Below, piece by piece: positions 22,185 to 34,237 of a DNA stretch of 64,000 bases. The stretch comes from Tetracentron sinense (taxonomy: Eukaryota; Streptophyta; Magnoliopsida; Trochodendrales; Trochodendraceae): positions 18,724,547 to 18,788,546 of the forward strand of contig CM026556.1 of assembly GCA_015143295.1 (NCBI GenBank), given 5' to 3'. The first letter of the stretch is position 1, and each line of letters begins with the position of its first letter. Position numbers and translations under genes: made by a program. Below the pieces are notes generated by a model that was not told the DNA's origin, ran no database searches, and saw only the letters and a list, made by a program, of their open reading frames with translations.

Positions 22185-23803
22185 ATTGAAGGGGGATCCG
22201 GATAAAAATTTATGTGGAAACTGGATCCCATAGATCTTAACACCATAAAAAGCATCAAAATTATCTAAGAGTTTTAGTCATATTACCTCGGTGAATTCTT
22301 TTCACCGGTGAAGCTTAATCCACTCGAACCGTCAGAACTCTTTGTAGAGATTTCTCTGAAAAAATACTAGAAGCTCGATCCTTGTTCTTTGCTATCCCCA
22401 CGAAGCTTTAGAATCTCCTTTGGAATTATAGAAGCAAGAGAAAGAAGATGGATCAATGATGTAGACCTTCTATCGCCAATAATACTAAGGTTCAAAACCC
22501 TAGATTTGCAAAACCCAACTAGGACCACCAATATAGCTCACGAAAATCCCTAGGGGTCTCCCCTAGGGCTCATGGTTTGGAGAGAGAGAGGAGAGGAGAG
22601 AAAAAATTCTGGAGAATTCTACTTAATGGTCTAGGGTGTTGGGGTATTTATAGATTAGGATCTTATCCTAATCCTACTCCAACTTGATCTTATCTAGTAG
22701 GATTTATTAATTAACAATAACTCTTATTATTAATTAAATAAACTCCTACTTAATCTATAACTACTTTAGTTATAGTAATCCTATTAATTAAAGAGTCCCT
22801 ATTATAAGAGGATTCCTTAATTAAAAGGGATAAGTCAACATCCTACACCAAAGTAGGAAACCTAGTCAAACTAGAAATCCACAAGGGGGGGCGTGAGCTT
22901 CTATGGAGCTTGGGATTTGAGGAGTTAAAACTCCTTATTGTAATCTAATTACAATAAAATCTTAATCCTAATTGCAATCCAATACTTGGATTTTAATTCC
23001 ATAATAAAAGGAATTATATTTCAATAATTATTCAATTAAACAAATCCTAATCCAATTAAGATTCCTCAAGTGGGCGCCCCACCCTGGGGTTTAAACCCAT
23101 GGGCTTTGGCCCATATTAAAGGTCCATTTTAATGGGTTTATGGATATGGGTCAAACCCATTTCCCCTTTAATTATGTTAATCAAATAATTATTAAAATAA
23201 TCCCTTAGTTTAAATTAACAATTAATTTAAACAATAGATTAACTATTAATCTATTAAATTAAATGATTAACTTTTAATCACTTAAAATAATTGATTAACT
23301 TTTAATCAATTATTGAGCTTGTATTTCTTATGTGAGCACCTCCACAGATTGCTCTGGGACATTCTTACCCTAGCTTATCCAATGTTATCCCATTGACCCT
23401 AAATGGGAATTACATCGGAATTGCAAGTGACGTGAGATATCCATGTTGCAATTGAATCCCAGTGTATGAACATTAACCATTATGGATCCCACCACATGAA
23501 CTTTTAAATTCGATTTATCCTTCCAAATACATTATCCCTAATGGGCCTTCGAGATTGACATACTATCTAACACAGCGCATTGCAAATCATCTGGGTTTCC
23601 AAGACTTATGATTAAGCTATGAGAAACAATTTCTCATGAAAAACATTTTGAAAAATTCTTTTATAAGTATAATACCTTTTAATAAAAGTATATTTCAAAA
23701 CTTATTTTGTTTTCAAAATCACCTGCGCAGGATTTGAACTTAAGCAATTGTCTTACCCAAAACTTGGATAATCTCTCAAATTGTACTTAGTAGAGGATTA
23801 AAA

Positions 23804-25908
23804 ATGGTTTTGGCTCCTAATCCAGTTGCTTATAATGTGGGGAGAAATGGTGTTCTAGTTACTCACCTTCTTTTTGCTGATGACACTCTGATTTTTTGCA
23901 ACGGTAACTCTAAAACCTTAAAGAATATTTTTGAATTCTTAAAGATTTATGAAGTTTCTTCGGGCCAGAAGATTAACAATAGGAAAAGCTCTTTGTATGG
24001 ATCCGAAAAACTCCTCAACTCTAGAAAAAGGATTATCTCAAATTTCACAGGATTTACATTTAAAAATTTTCCTTTTATGTATCTTGGGATTCCTTTATTC
24101 AAAGGTCGTCAAAAAAAGTCTTATTTTTTGCCTATGCTAGAGAAAATTCAGAGATGTATCTCAGGTTGGACAAGTAAGCTTCTTTCTGCAGGAGGGAGAT
24201 TGATTCTAATTAAGCATGTTCTATCTTCGATTCCTGCTTACACTTTAGCTGGAGTTCATATTCCAGTTGGTATTAGTATTGCTATTGATAAGGCTATGGC
24301 AGATTTTTTCTGGAATGACTCTGATTCTTCCAAAAGACGTCACTGGGTGAGTTGGAAGAAATGCTCTATGCCCAATCTGGAGGGAGGGTTAAGTATTCGA
24401 AAAATGGCTGAGGTAAATTCTGCTTTTCGAGTTAAACAGGCTTGGAAAATTTATTCTTCAGATAGTCTCTGGTCTAGATTTTTCAAAGCTAAATACAGAG
24501 TGGATCATGTGTGGAATGCTTTTCCTAGCAAGGGGTCTTCAAAGTTCTGGATAGCTATCTGTGGGGTATTTCAGCTTATGCTTATTAACTCTGCTGTTCT
24601 TATTGGTTGTGGTTCTAAGATCAATTTCTGGTTTGATAGGTGGCATGACGATCAAGCCCTCATCTCCTTGGCTTCAGTTCCCCCTTTAGATTGTCCTAAT
24701 ATTAGCTCCATACTTAATTCTAATGGGGATTGGGATTTTTCCCAGGTAAGTCAATCTCTTTCCCCTAACATTATGGAGAATATTAGAGCTGGTGGATATG
24801 CTACTTCTGAGGATGAAGATGTGTTTATTTGGAAACCTTCTACTTCTGGAATTTTCTCAGTCCATTCGGCATGGAATTGCATAAGAAGTAAACAGCAAAA
24901 TCAAGTCTGGACTTCTGCTGTTTGGAATCGCATTATACCTACTAAAATTCAGATTTTTTGTTGGAAAATATTTCATAATGTAGTTCCAACTGATGCAACG
25001 ATTCAAAGACTGGGTATACCTTTGGTTAGTAAATGTAGCTGCTGCAAGAATGCTAGGATGGAAGATATCTCTCACTTGCTTATTTGCAGTGATATGGCAA
25101 TTCAGTTATGGAAGTTTTTCTCGGGGTGCTGCTTCATTCCATCTTATATCCAAGATAACATTAAATGCAGACTTATTCGATGGTTTCGCATGGCTTCTCA
25201 TAGAAAAAATGATTTACTATTTCTTGTTCCGGCTCTGATTGTTTGGGAAATTTGGATCGAAAGGTGTAACAAAAAACATAATTCCAGAAGGCCCCTATTA
25301 ATAGTTTAAAGGATACCATCTACAGGAAGATTATAAACATTGCATCCTTGCATCATCAGAAAAATTTGGACTTGTCTATTTGTGGTATTAAACTTCCTAC
25401 TCCCTCTCCTATTCGCCCTCTCTTTGTCAAGTGGAGTTTTCCCCCTAGGGGTAGAATGAAATTAAATGTTGATGGGGCCTCCAGGGGGAACCCTGGAACT
25501 GCTAGTGGAGGAGGAATTATCAGAGACCATAATGGTGAATTTGTTGCTTTTTTTTATTCCTATTATGGTATTGAAAGCAATAACTCAGCGGAAGCTCGGG
25601 CACTTTTGGATGGTCTTATTTTGTGCAACTCCTTGGGTATCTACAACATTGACATTGAATCCGATTCTAAAATTCTGGTTGAGAGATGGAACGGAATAAG
25701 CTCATATTCGTGGAAGAATTGGTATTTGGATAAGAAGATAAAACTTTATTGGCGGAATAGTTTTTCTTTTAAACATGTTTATCGAGAAGCTAATTCAGTG
25801 GCTGATGGGTTAGCTAATATTGGTTGTGATCTAATGGGCTCTAATCGTATTTTTTCTTCTAGGAGCGTTCCAGAAAGAATTAAAGTGTTGATTCTGTTGG
25901 ATAAATAG
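23804..25908 (+). pseudogene. LINE ORF2 C-terminal part: RT end, zf-RVT, RNase H
   Basis: 23804-25309 gives 501 residues open from within the RT palm: FADDTLIF is the active site (residues about 26-33), followed by SSGQKIN and YLGIPLFKGR, and the zinc-binding zf-RVT segment CSCCKNARMEDISHLLIC near residues 410-427. 25348-25908 is the RNase H domain: NVDGASRGNPG, NSAEARALLDGL, IESDSKILV and HVYREANSVADGLANIG, which supply the usual D-E-D-D catalytic set. The two frames differ by a single-base loss, most simply in the C-run at 25292-25295; restoring frame there reads straight through. Otherwise nearly intact, so a recent insertion. It cannot move itself as it lacks the 5' half. Confidence 0.9.
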
Positions 25909-25979
25909 GGTTTAGGGAATTTTCGAAAGCAACAGAATTAGCTTATGGGGTAGTAGTTACATTCTTCTATTTTCTTTTC

Positions 25980-26200
25980 TTTGTAGGGGTAAGGTTTTAT
26001 GTCCCCCCCATATTTCTTTTATTTTCGATTTTTTGTGGGGGTAAGGTCTTATGTCCCCCCCCCCTCCTTTATTTTCGTTTTTTGTAGGGGTAAGGTTTTA
26101 TGTCCCCCCCCCCCCCCCCCCTTTCTCATGTAGGGGTAAGGTTTATGTCCCCCCCAAAAATTTTAATTTTATTAATAAACTGGTAGGGGTCCGCCAAACC
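25980..26200 (+). repeat. LINE 3' UTR repeats with poly-C tract
   Basis: About four copies of a 45-60 bp unit reading gtaggggtaaggttttatgtcccccc. One unit ends in about 20 consecutive C (26104-26123), others in 6-11 C. The C-tracts are on the RNA strand, beside G-rich 'taggggtaagg'. Confidence 0.8.
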
Positions 26201-27327
26201 CCCCACTCCTACTGAGTGGCTTTTTTTTAAAAAAAAATAAAAAAAATGAGCATGGATTTCTTGTTTGAAATTCATCATGACTCGAACAAATTTTTGAATA
26301 TCCAACTGTTACTGTATTGTATTCCCTAAGTTAGAAAATACGTTGGTGGAATTAAAACAGTCAGATCACTGCCCAGTCATAGATGAACTCATCAAATCTA
26401 AGGATCATCGAAACCGTTCAATGTGAATGAGAGACCAACTATCTGATAGTATGTTTGTGCAAGAGGTCTCTCATTGAATACAATCAGCCAGTGTACATTT
26501 AAACACCCATATGCTGATGTGTAGTCTCCACTACAATAGTTCAAGATAGAACTACATCTCAACTATTTAGAACATCTTAGCATTCAGGCAGTCATATAAG
26601 TGAAGTGCCCAGCTTCACCCACAGCTATGACTATATAAGGTATAAGGAACCGGAAAGTTATATCTACCTGTGATAATCTAATCACATAACTTTCCTACAA
26701 TATATCCTATGGACCTTTATCGATAACTCATATCGTATAGATCATCTCATGATCATGGTCAATTACCCATAATGAATACATAATAGATTAAGAAGAAGCA
26801 TTTATTAATCAAATTAATAAGGTTCTAACAATCTTAATGACTTTTCTGGGCATCATGTCCAACAGACATGCCCACCTATCAAAATAAAAGGAACTCTCTC
26901 ACACTCTCCTCTCAATAGTAGTCAAGGTACGGCCACACGTCGAGATCCCTATCCTCCTGCGACTGGATCGGGATAGGGGGTTCCCTCTCCTCAATATACT
27001 CTTCCTCGACCCAAGGCTCTAGGTTGAGGACATCCACGGTACCTGCCGACATTAAAGTACGGCTGAGCATGAAATACTTAGCGAGTATAAGCTACTAGCT
27101 AACCATAACAATAAAAAAAGCACAACAACAGTGAACACAATACAAAATATCAATTTAAAGCAATACTAGTAGCATAAGATAAATAGCATTGAACATAAAG
27201 CAATATAATTATCTTGACATGCGTGCATGAATGCGAAAAATCCCATAGAACTCATGTTCGGAAACCTTTTTCATGTCTTGGTCTTGCTTGTGAAAATCAT
27301 GAATGTGTGTCTTGTCTTGCATTGTAT

Positions 27328-27585
27328 TCTTGTGAGCCAGAGGCTAGCACCCGCACATCCCTGGGCTACCAACCTCCTTGACGTTTTGTTTACTTGTGAG
27401 CCAGAGGCTAGCACCCTGTCACTTAGGCTACCAACCTCCTTGATATTTCGTTTACTTGTTTCATTTACTTGTGGGCTAGAGGCTAGTACCCGCACATCCC
27501 TGGGCTACCATCCTCCTTAACGTGGTTTCATTTTCTTGTGAGCCAGAGGCTAGCACCTGCACATCCTTGGGCTACCAACCTCCTT
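27328..27585 (-). repeat. Hairpin-unit array in solo LTR B (4 units)
   Basis: Four units starting cttgtgagccagaggctagcaccc at about 27328, 27393, 27468 (changed to cttgtgggctagaggctagtac) and 27535. Arms GAGG...GGTA / ...GCCTC pair in the minus-strand RNA. Spacer text between arms (gcacatccct versus tgtcactta) varies freely. Confidence 0.8.
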
Positions 27586-28352
27586 GACGTATGCTTATTT
27601 ATTTATTTGATTTATCATGTACAATTACTCGTGGAAAACCCGGTTCATGCATGCATGCGTGCTTGTGTGCGTATCAATAGTGAAAACCATGATAACAAGT
27701 ATGACATGAAGGATAGTGCATTGCATTTCAACTCATAGTATAAACATGTGAGAATTTGGGTAATCTAGATGGCATTTGGTCAATTCATCATTTATAAGAA
27801 CAATTGCATAAGGAATACTTCCGTCCCCTTCATTTAATTCATTTACTTCTAGTTTAGGCATTATCAAACACCCGGCATACAACATTCCTTAGTAGTTTCA
27901 TTTACTCTTTTTAGTGCATATTTTCCATCAATCATCAAGGTAAGTTCATTATTTGTAGGATACCCTTCCACCATTTTCCATTTCACACATCACACAACAC
28001 CCCTACGGCATCCAATTGCCTCAATCACCATCCATCCACACATCACAACATTCATTATTATCTTGTTTACATTTTTAGGGAAATAGCATATTTCAAAAGG
28101 AAATAAACATGAGATCAAGAATCATCCTTTAAAATTGGAAAACTTAGGTTATTGCTAAGGGAGTTAGTAGGGTGTACTAACCTTTAAACTTGGAGGAGAA
28201 CTTGAGGAAAGATGTGATTAGATCCTTGGAGTAGTAAATCCTTGTTTGAGATGGGTTTTGAGCAAAACCCTAGCTCTTCCTTTCTCTCCCTTCTCTAAAT
28301 CTCCCAATATAAGCCTTGAGGGTTTATAAAACCCTCACCTACGGATTTGGGG

Positions 28353-28360
28353 TTTATATA
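28353..28360 (-). promoter_or_regulatory. TATA box of LTR B
   Basis: Minus strand TATATAAA in ctatataaacccc. It lies between the palindrome cluster (upstream, at higher coordinates) and the hairpin array (downstream), the same order as in element F. Confidence 0.6.
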
Positions 28361-28437
28361 GAAAGTAGGGTGGTCAAATGACCATCCTACCCTTAAAATT
28401 TAGGCCAAAATAGACTGAATAGGCAAAGTGCTCGAGG

Positions 28438-28636
28438 AGCGGTCGACCGGTCATAGGAGCGGTCGATCGGTAGACTAGCGGTCGACCGGTTGGCTGGAGC
28501 GGTCGATCGGTCCAAAACCCCCTCTCTAGAAAAATCCCCCATACAAAATTAGTGCGATAGCGGTTGACCGGTGGGTAGAGTGGTCGACCGGTAGGCTACG
28601 AGTCGATCGACGACTGGAGCGGTCGACTGGTTGGTC
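28438..28636. repeat. U3 palindrome cluster, GGTCGACC type
   Basis: Eight or so copies of agcggtcgaccggt or close variants (agcggtcgatcggt, gtggtcgaccggt, gcggtcgactggt). The core GGTCGACC is palindromic. The setting matches the ACCGATCGATCGGT clusters, including the shared text 'ctctctagaaaaatcccccatacaaaa' (28524-28550; compare 3450-3476), but the core is different. Confidence 0.85.
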
Positions 28637-28886
28637 TGTGTTTTATTCATTTTACTGATTTTTCTCATTTTCTCCACTTTGGTATTTTGGCCATATCTTT
28701 TGACATTTTGACTCGTTAGTCGGATTTTGACGATTCAACTTGCATTGGATTCGTCTTTTGAAAAGGAACATTTCTGGCATTTCTGAAATTTTAATTTCTT
28801 CCTTATTTATTAATTAGACTACGTGAAAGTTTAAATTGGTTATGAGAACACTATATATTAAGTGTTAAAAGTTCCGGGGCGATACA

Positions 28887-31800
28887 TCCACCGCCATTGT
28901 CTCAAGTTCAACTCCTTCTGGGAAAACAGGTACTTTAAGCTCTTATGATCTATGAATACGTCAAACTATTCCCCATAAAGATAGTGTCACCAAATATTCA
29001 ACGCAAACACTATTGCAACAAGCTCTAAGTCATGTGTAGGGTAGTTCATCTCATGATCTTTCAACTGTCGAGAAGCATAAGCAATAACCTTCTTGTTTTG
29101 CATCAAAACACACCCTAACCCGACGTACGAGGCATCACTAAAAACGACAAAACCACCACTCCCAGATGGCACTGTGAGGACGGGAGCCATAGTAAGCCGC
29201 TTCTTTAGCTCTGGAAGCTAACCTCGCATCTGTCACTCCATATGAATTTAGCATTCTTCCGTGTCAAGTATGAGAGCAGTGCCACCAAAGTAGAAAATCC
29301 ATCTACAAACCTCTGGTAGTAACCTGCCAAGCTGAGGAAACTACGTATCTCTGTAACGTTCTTGGGTCTCTCCTAGCTCATTATTGCCTCTATCTTTGTC
29401 GGGTCAACCGAAACACCTTCTGTGGAGACTATATGCCCAAGAAATGCCACCTTCTCCAACCAGAATTTACACTTACTCAACTTGACGTATAGTTGGTGCT
29501 CTTGAAGAGTCTGAAGAGTAAGGCTAATGTCTCGCTCATGATCCTCCCGAGTCAGGAATTAGACCAAGATGTCGTCAACGAACACCACCACGCATTGATC
29601 AAGACTAAGCTTGAATACCCGGTTCATCAAGTCCATGAACGCTGTCGGTGCATTCGTCAAACCAAAAGGCATGACAAAGAACTCGTAGTGCCCGTACCGA
29701 GTCCTGAAAGCCGTCTTTGGAACATCTTATGCCTTGATCTTTAACTGATGATACCCCGATCTAAGATCAATCTTTGAGAAAAATCTCGCTCCTTTCAATT
29801 GGTCAAACAAGTCGTCTATCTATGGTAAAGGATAACGATTCTTGATTGTGACCTTATTCAACTGTCGGTAATCGATGCACATCCTCATCGACCCGTCCTT
29901 CTTCTTTACGAACAGTACAGGAGCACTCCACGGTGACACACTTGGTTGGATGAAACCAAGTTGCTGCAACTCTTCGATCTACTCCTTTAATTCCTTCAGC
30001 TTTATTGGGGCCATCCTATACGGTGCTCTTGAAATCAGAGCTGTGCTCGGAGCAAGCTCTATCGCGAACTCAATTTCCCGATCAGGAGGCAATCTAGGTA
30101 ATTTCTTGGGAAATACATCCAAGAACTCACTCACAACCGGAATGCTTGAGGAGTCTTGTGCCTCCGGTGTTGTCAAACTTAGAGCCACGAAGCGAGCAAT
30201 GTCTCTTCTTTGTTGCCTTCGAAAGTGAAAAGACTTAACTCCTTCCGGCCTGAAATTCACCATCTTCTCAAAACATGCCACATGTCCGTGGTGAGTCGAT
30301 AGCCAATCCATTCCAAGAATGACATCGAAATCCAAGTGTTGGAAATCCAGGACGATATATGAGGTCGGTCAACAACTCATTCTTCCCCACTTGAACTACA
30401 CAATACTCATGTATCCGGTCCGTATCAACCGACTTGCCAAGCGGAGTTGAAATGGTCAACTCCTGCTTTAACTGATTGGACTCAAAGGTGAAACCCATCG
30501 TAAAACTAGGCGATACAAAGAATGAGTGGATCCTGTGTCGATCAACACTCGAGTTAGGCATTCATTCACTAACAAGGTGCCTGTGTGATTAAGTAATTCA
30601 CGTTAATAAATTTCAAACAAGCAAAACGCATACATCATAGGTCACATGCTGCACACATAAACAATCATATCATATAGTAGCAACCATTCCCCATTTGAAA
30701 CTTTAGCATTCTAGCCTACCTTGCACAACATCGTTGAATACACGTGCGTCCCATTCCGACAATGTAAAGACCCAACCTTGGTTTGCCCTACGAGGCGGTG
30801 GTGTGGGCTGTGTGGGTCTAGATGCTGAAGCCTGAGAAGATCCCTATTGGGACGTCTGTCGAACTGGGGACCTGCTCCCCTGAGGCTAGGTGGGCTGCAA
30901 CTACCTATGAGGGCAATCCTTGATCATGTGATTCACATCTCCACAGTGAAAACACCTGTCAGAAAGTTTGCGACACTCTCCGACCTTGTGTCTCCGGCCT
31001 CAATAGGGGCATCCCTCAAATGACGACAAGGATGTGGGTGGCATATATCGAGTGGCTTGTGAAAAAGTGGGGTGAGGTACCAGCGTAGCAGTTGGGCGAA
31101 ATGCCTGTGGTACCAAGGGAGGCCTCTGTGACTGCATCGGCCTGGATTCCTGATATTGGGCTGTCCTAGCCTTCTTCTCTACTGATCCACCGGACTAGCC
31201 TCTTTCCATTTCTCTCCTCTTGAAGAATTCTTCTGAATTCTTCTCGGCAAGCTTCGCCTTACTCACAACCTCTCCCCAGGTGCCCACCTGGAACATCGAT
31301 ACCCTGTCTCTAATGGAGGGCTTCAATCCTCGCTCAAAATTTTTGACCCGCATATGTTCGGATGCGATCAAGTGAGGTACGAATCTCGACAATTCCACGA
31401 AAGTAGCCTCATAGTCGACCACACTTAACTCTACCTGCTCACGAGTCATAAACTCAATCCCCTTCTGTTTTCTGATAGCAGTTGGAAAATATTGCTTCTA
31501 GAAGACATCCAGAAATTCTGGCTATGTCCATGGCTCCCTTGACCTGGTGGACTCCCTCTATATCTGTCCTGCTCTCCATTAGTGCTCGGTGACACCTTCC
31601 ATCATAAAGGTGGCGCAGTCCACTCTCTGTTCATCCGTACAGTGGAGTGCTCTAAAAATATTTTCCAATTGCATCACCCATGCTTCTGCGACCATGGGGT
31701 CAGTAGTACCAAAGAAAGTAGGAGGATGCAATCTCCTAAATGCCTCCAGTCCTGAAGCATGGTGTATAGGAGGAGGTGTAGGTGTAACAGGAGTAACAAC

Positions 31801-31965
31801 AACTGGCTTAGCTGCTAACATAGCCAAAGTCTCGGCTATAGATGCGAAGGCTTGAGCAAAATCGGGTTGTTCATCACCCAAAGGAGCATCACTCCCACTC
31901 CCCTTGTATTGCATCCATGACCCTGAGCACCGTGTCTCATGATTAAATCCAGTGAAAGACAACAC
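28887..31965 (-). pseudogene. Element A gag, PR, RT and RNase H remnants
   Basis: Leftwards from 31965: gag (GDEQPDFAQAFASIAETLAML, LEAFRRLHPPTFFGTTDP, then ELSRFVPHLIASEHMRVKNFERGLKPSIRDRVSMFQ at 31449-31195), a CCHC-like knuckle near 30960-30900, protease remnant (about 30561-30300, the DTG region altered), RT (30335-29750; FVDD retained at about 29580, followed by a stop where LVYS is expected) and RNase H ([12 protein letters not shown], 29190-28987). Frequent stops and shifts. The left edge at 28887 is the insertion point of LTR B. A tract at 30600-30720 corresponds to the gag-PR spacer. Confidence 0.85.
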
Positions 31966-32173
31966 AACATGAGTCTAACTTGGATACGTTTTCAACAACC
32001 ATTTCAACAATCACTCAATATTCAATGAGTATATATATATTAATACATCGAAGTATTCAATCAATAGTATAGCATACAAGTCATATTTCTAGCATGCGAC
32101 ACTAGATTTGGTTGGTTCCTAACCGGTTATGGACTAAGACTAACTTGTTAGTCTATACTTGGAATACAACTCT

Positions 32174-32248
32174 TCAAAGTGACCTTAATGCCTTGATTAA
32201 TCATGGTATCAGTTCTAAGTGACCCTAGGGACTTTAATACATAGGCTC
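32174..32248 (-). other. Element A leader with damaged primer site
   Basis: Minus strand, from the LTR edge: gagcctatgtattaaagtc...gaactgatacca. Element H has cagaagtggtatcagaac between LTR and leader; here about 12 bases containing the TGGTATCAG core are absent, with ctctg remaining at the junction. The downstream arm CTGATACCA (32199-32210 region) is still present. Loss of the primer site would block reverse transcription. Confidence 0.6.
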
Positions 32249-32932
32249 TGTCGCGCCCCAAAACACCCCTGGGAGTTAAGGGATACTTTAGTTGTGACTA
32301 TGTTTAACCTGACAAACCATCCTGTAATGAACAAGGCAACACATACTATAATAACGACATGATACAGAGTGTGGAAGCTAAACAATGCGGAAACATCAAC
32401 CAACTTTCTCTTTCTATATATACGTGACCAGTATTCCAAGTTTTATACAAACATAAACGGTAAAGGTGGACATGCCCACCTATCAAAATACCAAAGTCAT
32501 ACAATTCTCTCTCCCTCTCAATAATCCTCAGGGAATGGCTAGCTATCTAAGTCCCTCACCTCTACCTGGGGCTCCACTAATGGATCTACATAGGGCTCCT
32601 CCTCGCCGTAGTCCTCCTCAACCCAAGGACCCAGAGCATAAATGTCAAAAGGGACCCATGTACCTGCTGAAATAAAAGTACGGCTGAGTATGGAATACTC
32701 AGCGAGTACAAGCTCCTAGCTAACCACAGTAATAACAAGCATAATATCATAGGCAAGTACTTGAAGAATACAGTTCATAAATCATTCTTAAAGCAACATG
32801 CAAAATCATTCTTTACATCATATCTCTCATGAAAGTAAAACGCCATCTATGGCTCTTATGAGTTCTTATGAGCTTATGAGTCTTGTGAGATGTCTTACGA
32901 GTTCTTGTAACTTCTTGTGAGCCTTGTGAGAT

Positions 32933-33215
32933 TCCCTTGTGAGATTTTCTTATGAGCAAGAGATTAGCACCCGCACAACCTTGGGCTACCAATCTCCTTG
33001 ACAATCCAATATACTTGTGAGACCTTCTTATGAGCAAGAGGTTAGAACCCGCACTACCCTAGGCAACCTCCTTGACAATCTACTATACTTGTGAGACCTT
33101 GTGAGCAAGAGATTAGCACCCGCACAACCTTGGGCTACCAATCTCCTTGACAATCCAATAACTTGTGAACAAGAGGTTAGCACCCTTAACCGGGGCTACC
33201 AACCTCCTTGACATT
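32933..33215 (-). repeat. Hairpin-unit array in LTR A with a covarying pair
   Basis: Four units starting at about 32945, 33020, 33100 and 33165. In the first and third units the arms read gagattagcaccc / gggctaccaatctc (32960-32972 with 32983-32996). In the fourth they read gaggttagcaccc / gggctaccaacctc. The fourth stem base changes with its partner (A-T versus G-C). The second unit has lost part of one arm (ggcaacctcc). Confidence 0.8.
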
Positions 33216-34018
33216 CTACCATAATTATGCATGTGAGGTCTTACTTATTCTTCCTTTTGTTTACACTTAGTTGTTCACTTCTTAGTGCTTATAAAGAAAC
33301 CTCGGTTCATACATGCATGTGTGCTTGTGTGCATCAACATGTGATAGGCTTGATTTAACATATAGAGCATGCTATTAAAACTACCCAATTTGGGGAGAAT
33401 CCTAAATCATAAATTAATAGCCTTGGGTCAAATTTCCACACTTAGCATTTCACACATGCATTTCATCAAACACAAAATGGCCAATATTTTCTTAAGTTTC
33501 TTAACGCATATTTTCATTGCTCACATTTCATCAAACATCATTTGTACATTCATTATGAGTACATTGCCATTCCTCCATTTTTCATCACATACATTCATCA
33601 CCACCATACGGCATCCAATCGCCTCGACCCACCATACATTCTATACACCCATTAACATTTACTTTTAATCTTCACATTTTAGGGAACATGCTATATTTCA
33701 AGAAAGGAGAAAATACAAGATCAAACCATAATCAAGGAAACCTAGGTTATTACTAAGCTAGACTAGGAGGGTGTACTAACCTTGAGGATTAACCCCTAAC
33801 TTTGGAGAAAAAGCCTTGATTTGAAAATCCCAAGTTGGATGGAGAATGCAACCCTTGAGGAGGTAGATCTTGCTTGAGTGAGGATGGTCCAACCTTGAGC
33901 TTGAGCTCCTCTTGATCTCAATCCCAAAACCCTTCTTTGGGTTCTCCCTAATCTCCCTCTCCTTTCTCTCCCTTTCTCTTAGGTTTTGGAAGAATCCCCA
34001 AACCCCAAATGGACCCCC

Positions 34019-34026
34019 TATTTATA
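34019..34026 (-). promoter_or_regulatory. TATA box of LTR A
   Basis: Minus strand TATAAATA in gcctataaataggggg. Palindromes lie just upstream in sense orientation (34068 and higher). Confidence 0.65.
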
Positions 34027-34067
34027 GGCAAAGGGTTAGAAACCCTTAAATCTGGATTCAGCACCCT

Positions 34068-34237
34068 CGTTGCTATCGATCTCACACCAACTGCGATCGA
34101 TCGCAGACCCAGTGCAATCGATCGTACATGGGAGCGATCTGTCGCACTTAATTCTGAAAGTTTTGTCAAGATTTTTCCCTGCATGCGATCGATCGCACAT
34201 TACCAGTGCGATCTATCGCACCTGGAGCGATCCATCG
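34068..34237. repeat. U3 palindrome cluster, TGCGATCGATCGCA type (part 1)
   Basis: Perfect TGCGATCGATCGCA at 34092-34105 and variants (gcgatcgatcgcac, tgcgatctatcgcac, gagcgatctgtcgcac). The cluster is interrupted at 34238 by the nested solo LTR and continues at 36757-36925. Confidence 0.85.

Larger units (their letters stand above)
23783..26244 (+). mobile_element. LINE D (L1-type, RNase H-bearing), 5'-truncated
   Basis: Insertion in copia C's right LTR, ending in an A-rich tail (aaaaaaaaataaaaaaa, 26229-26246). It starts within the RT domain, so at least half of ORF2 and all of ORF1 are missing, the common outcome of incomplete target-primed reverse transcription. No clear target-site duplication beyond a few A residues could be read. 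The 3' untranslated part has repeated C-runs. Confidence 0.9.
13041..26864 (-). mobile_element. Ty1/copia element C (TSD GACAT)
   Basis: Full-length minus-strand copia element with both LTRs, primer site and polypurine tract. The LTRs end TGTTGG...TTCA in sense orientation. Target duplication GACAT is at 13036-13040 and 26865-26869. With inserts removed, the LTRs are about 2217 bp (left) and 2216 bp (right) and look very similar, so C is younger than A and B. The order gag-PR-IN-RT-RH is the copia order. Inserts G (left LTR) and LINE D (right LTR) came later. Confidence 0.95.
22187..26864 (-). mobile_element. Right (5') LTR of copia C, with LINE insert
   Basis: From tgaagggggatccgg (22187) to catgtccaaca (26864). 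The LTR text breaks at 23782 (ctctcaaatt) and resumes at 26245 (aatgagcatgg), exactly as in the uninterrupted left LTR near 16000. The 2462 bp between are LINE D. Confidence 0.92.
12809..28886 (-). mobile_element. Solo LTR B, split by copia element C
   Basis: LTR start TGTCGCGCCCC at 12809-13040 and the rest from 26865/26870 to GCGATACA at 28886. Without the insert it is about 2.25 kb, like the LTR at 1508-3760. The flanks TCCAT (12804-12808) and TCCAC (28887-28891) look like a duplicated site with one change, inside element A's pol. No internal region is attached. The two halves rejoin as ggtggacat|gcccacctatc, matching the uninterrupted text near 1735. Confidence 0.88.

Noticed and set aside
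12809-28886. A complete chromovirus bounded by the two LTR pieces at 12809 and 28886
   Set aside because: The two pieces are complementary halves of a single LTR that join exactly at the copia target site; they are not two LTRs. The sequence between them is copia and LINE, not chromovirus internal.
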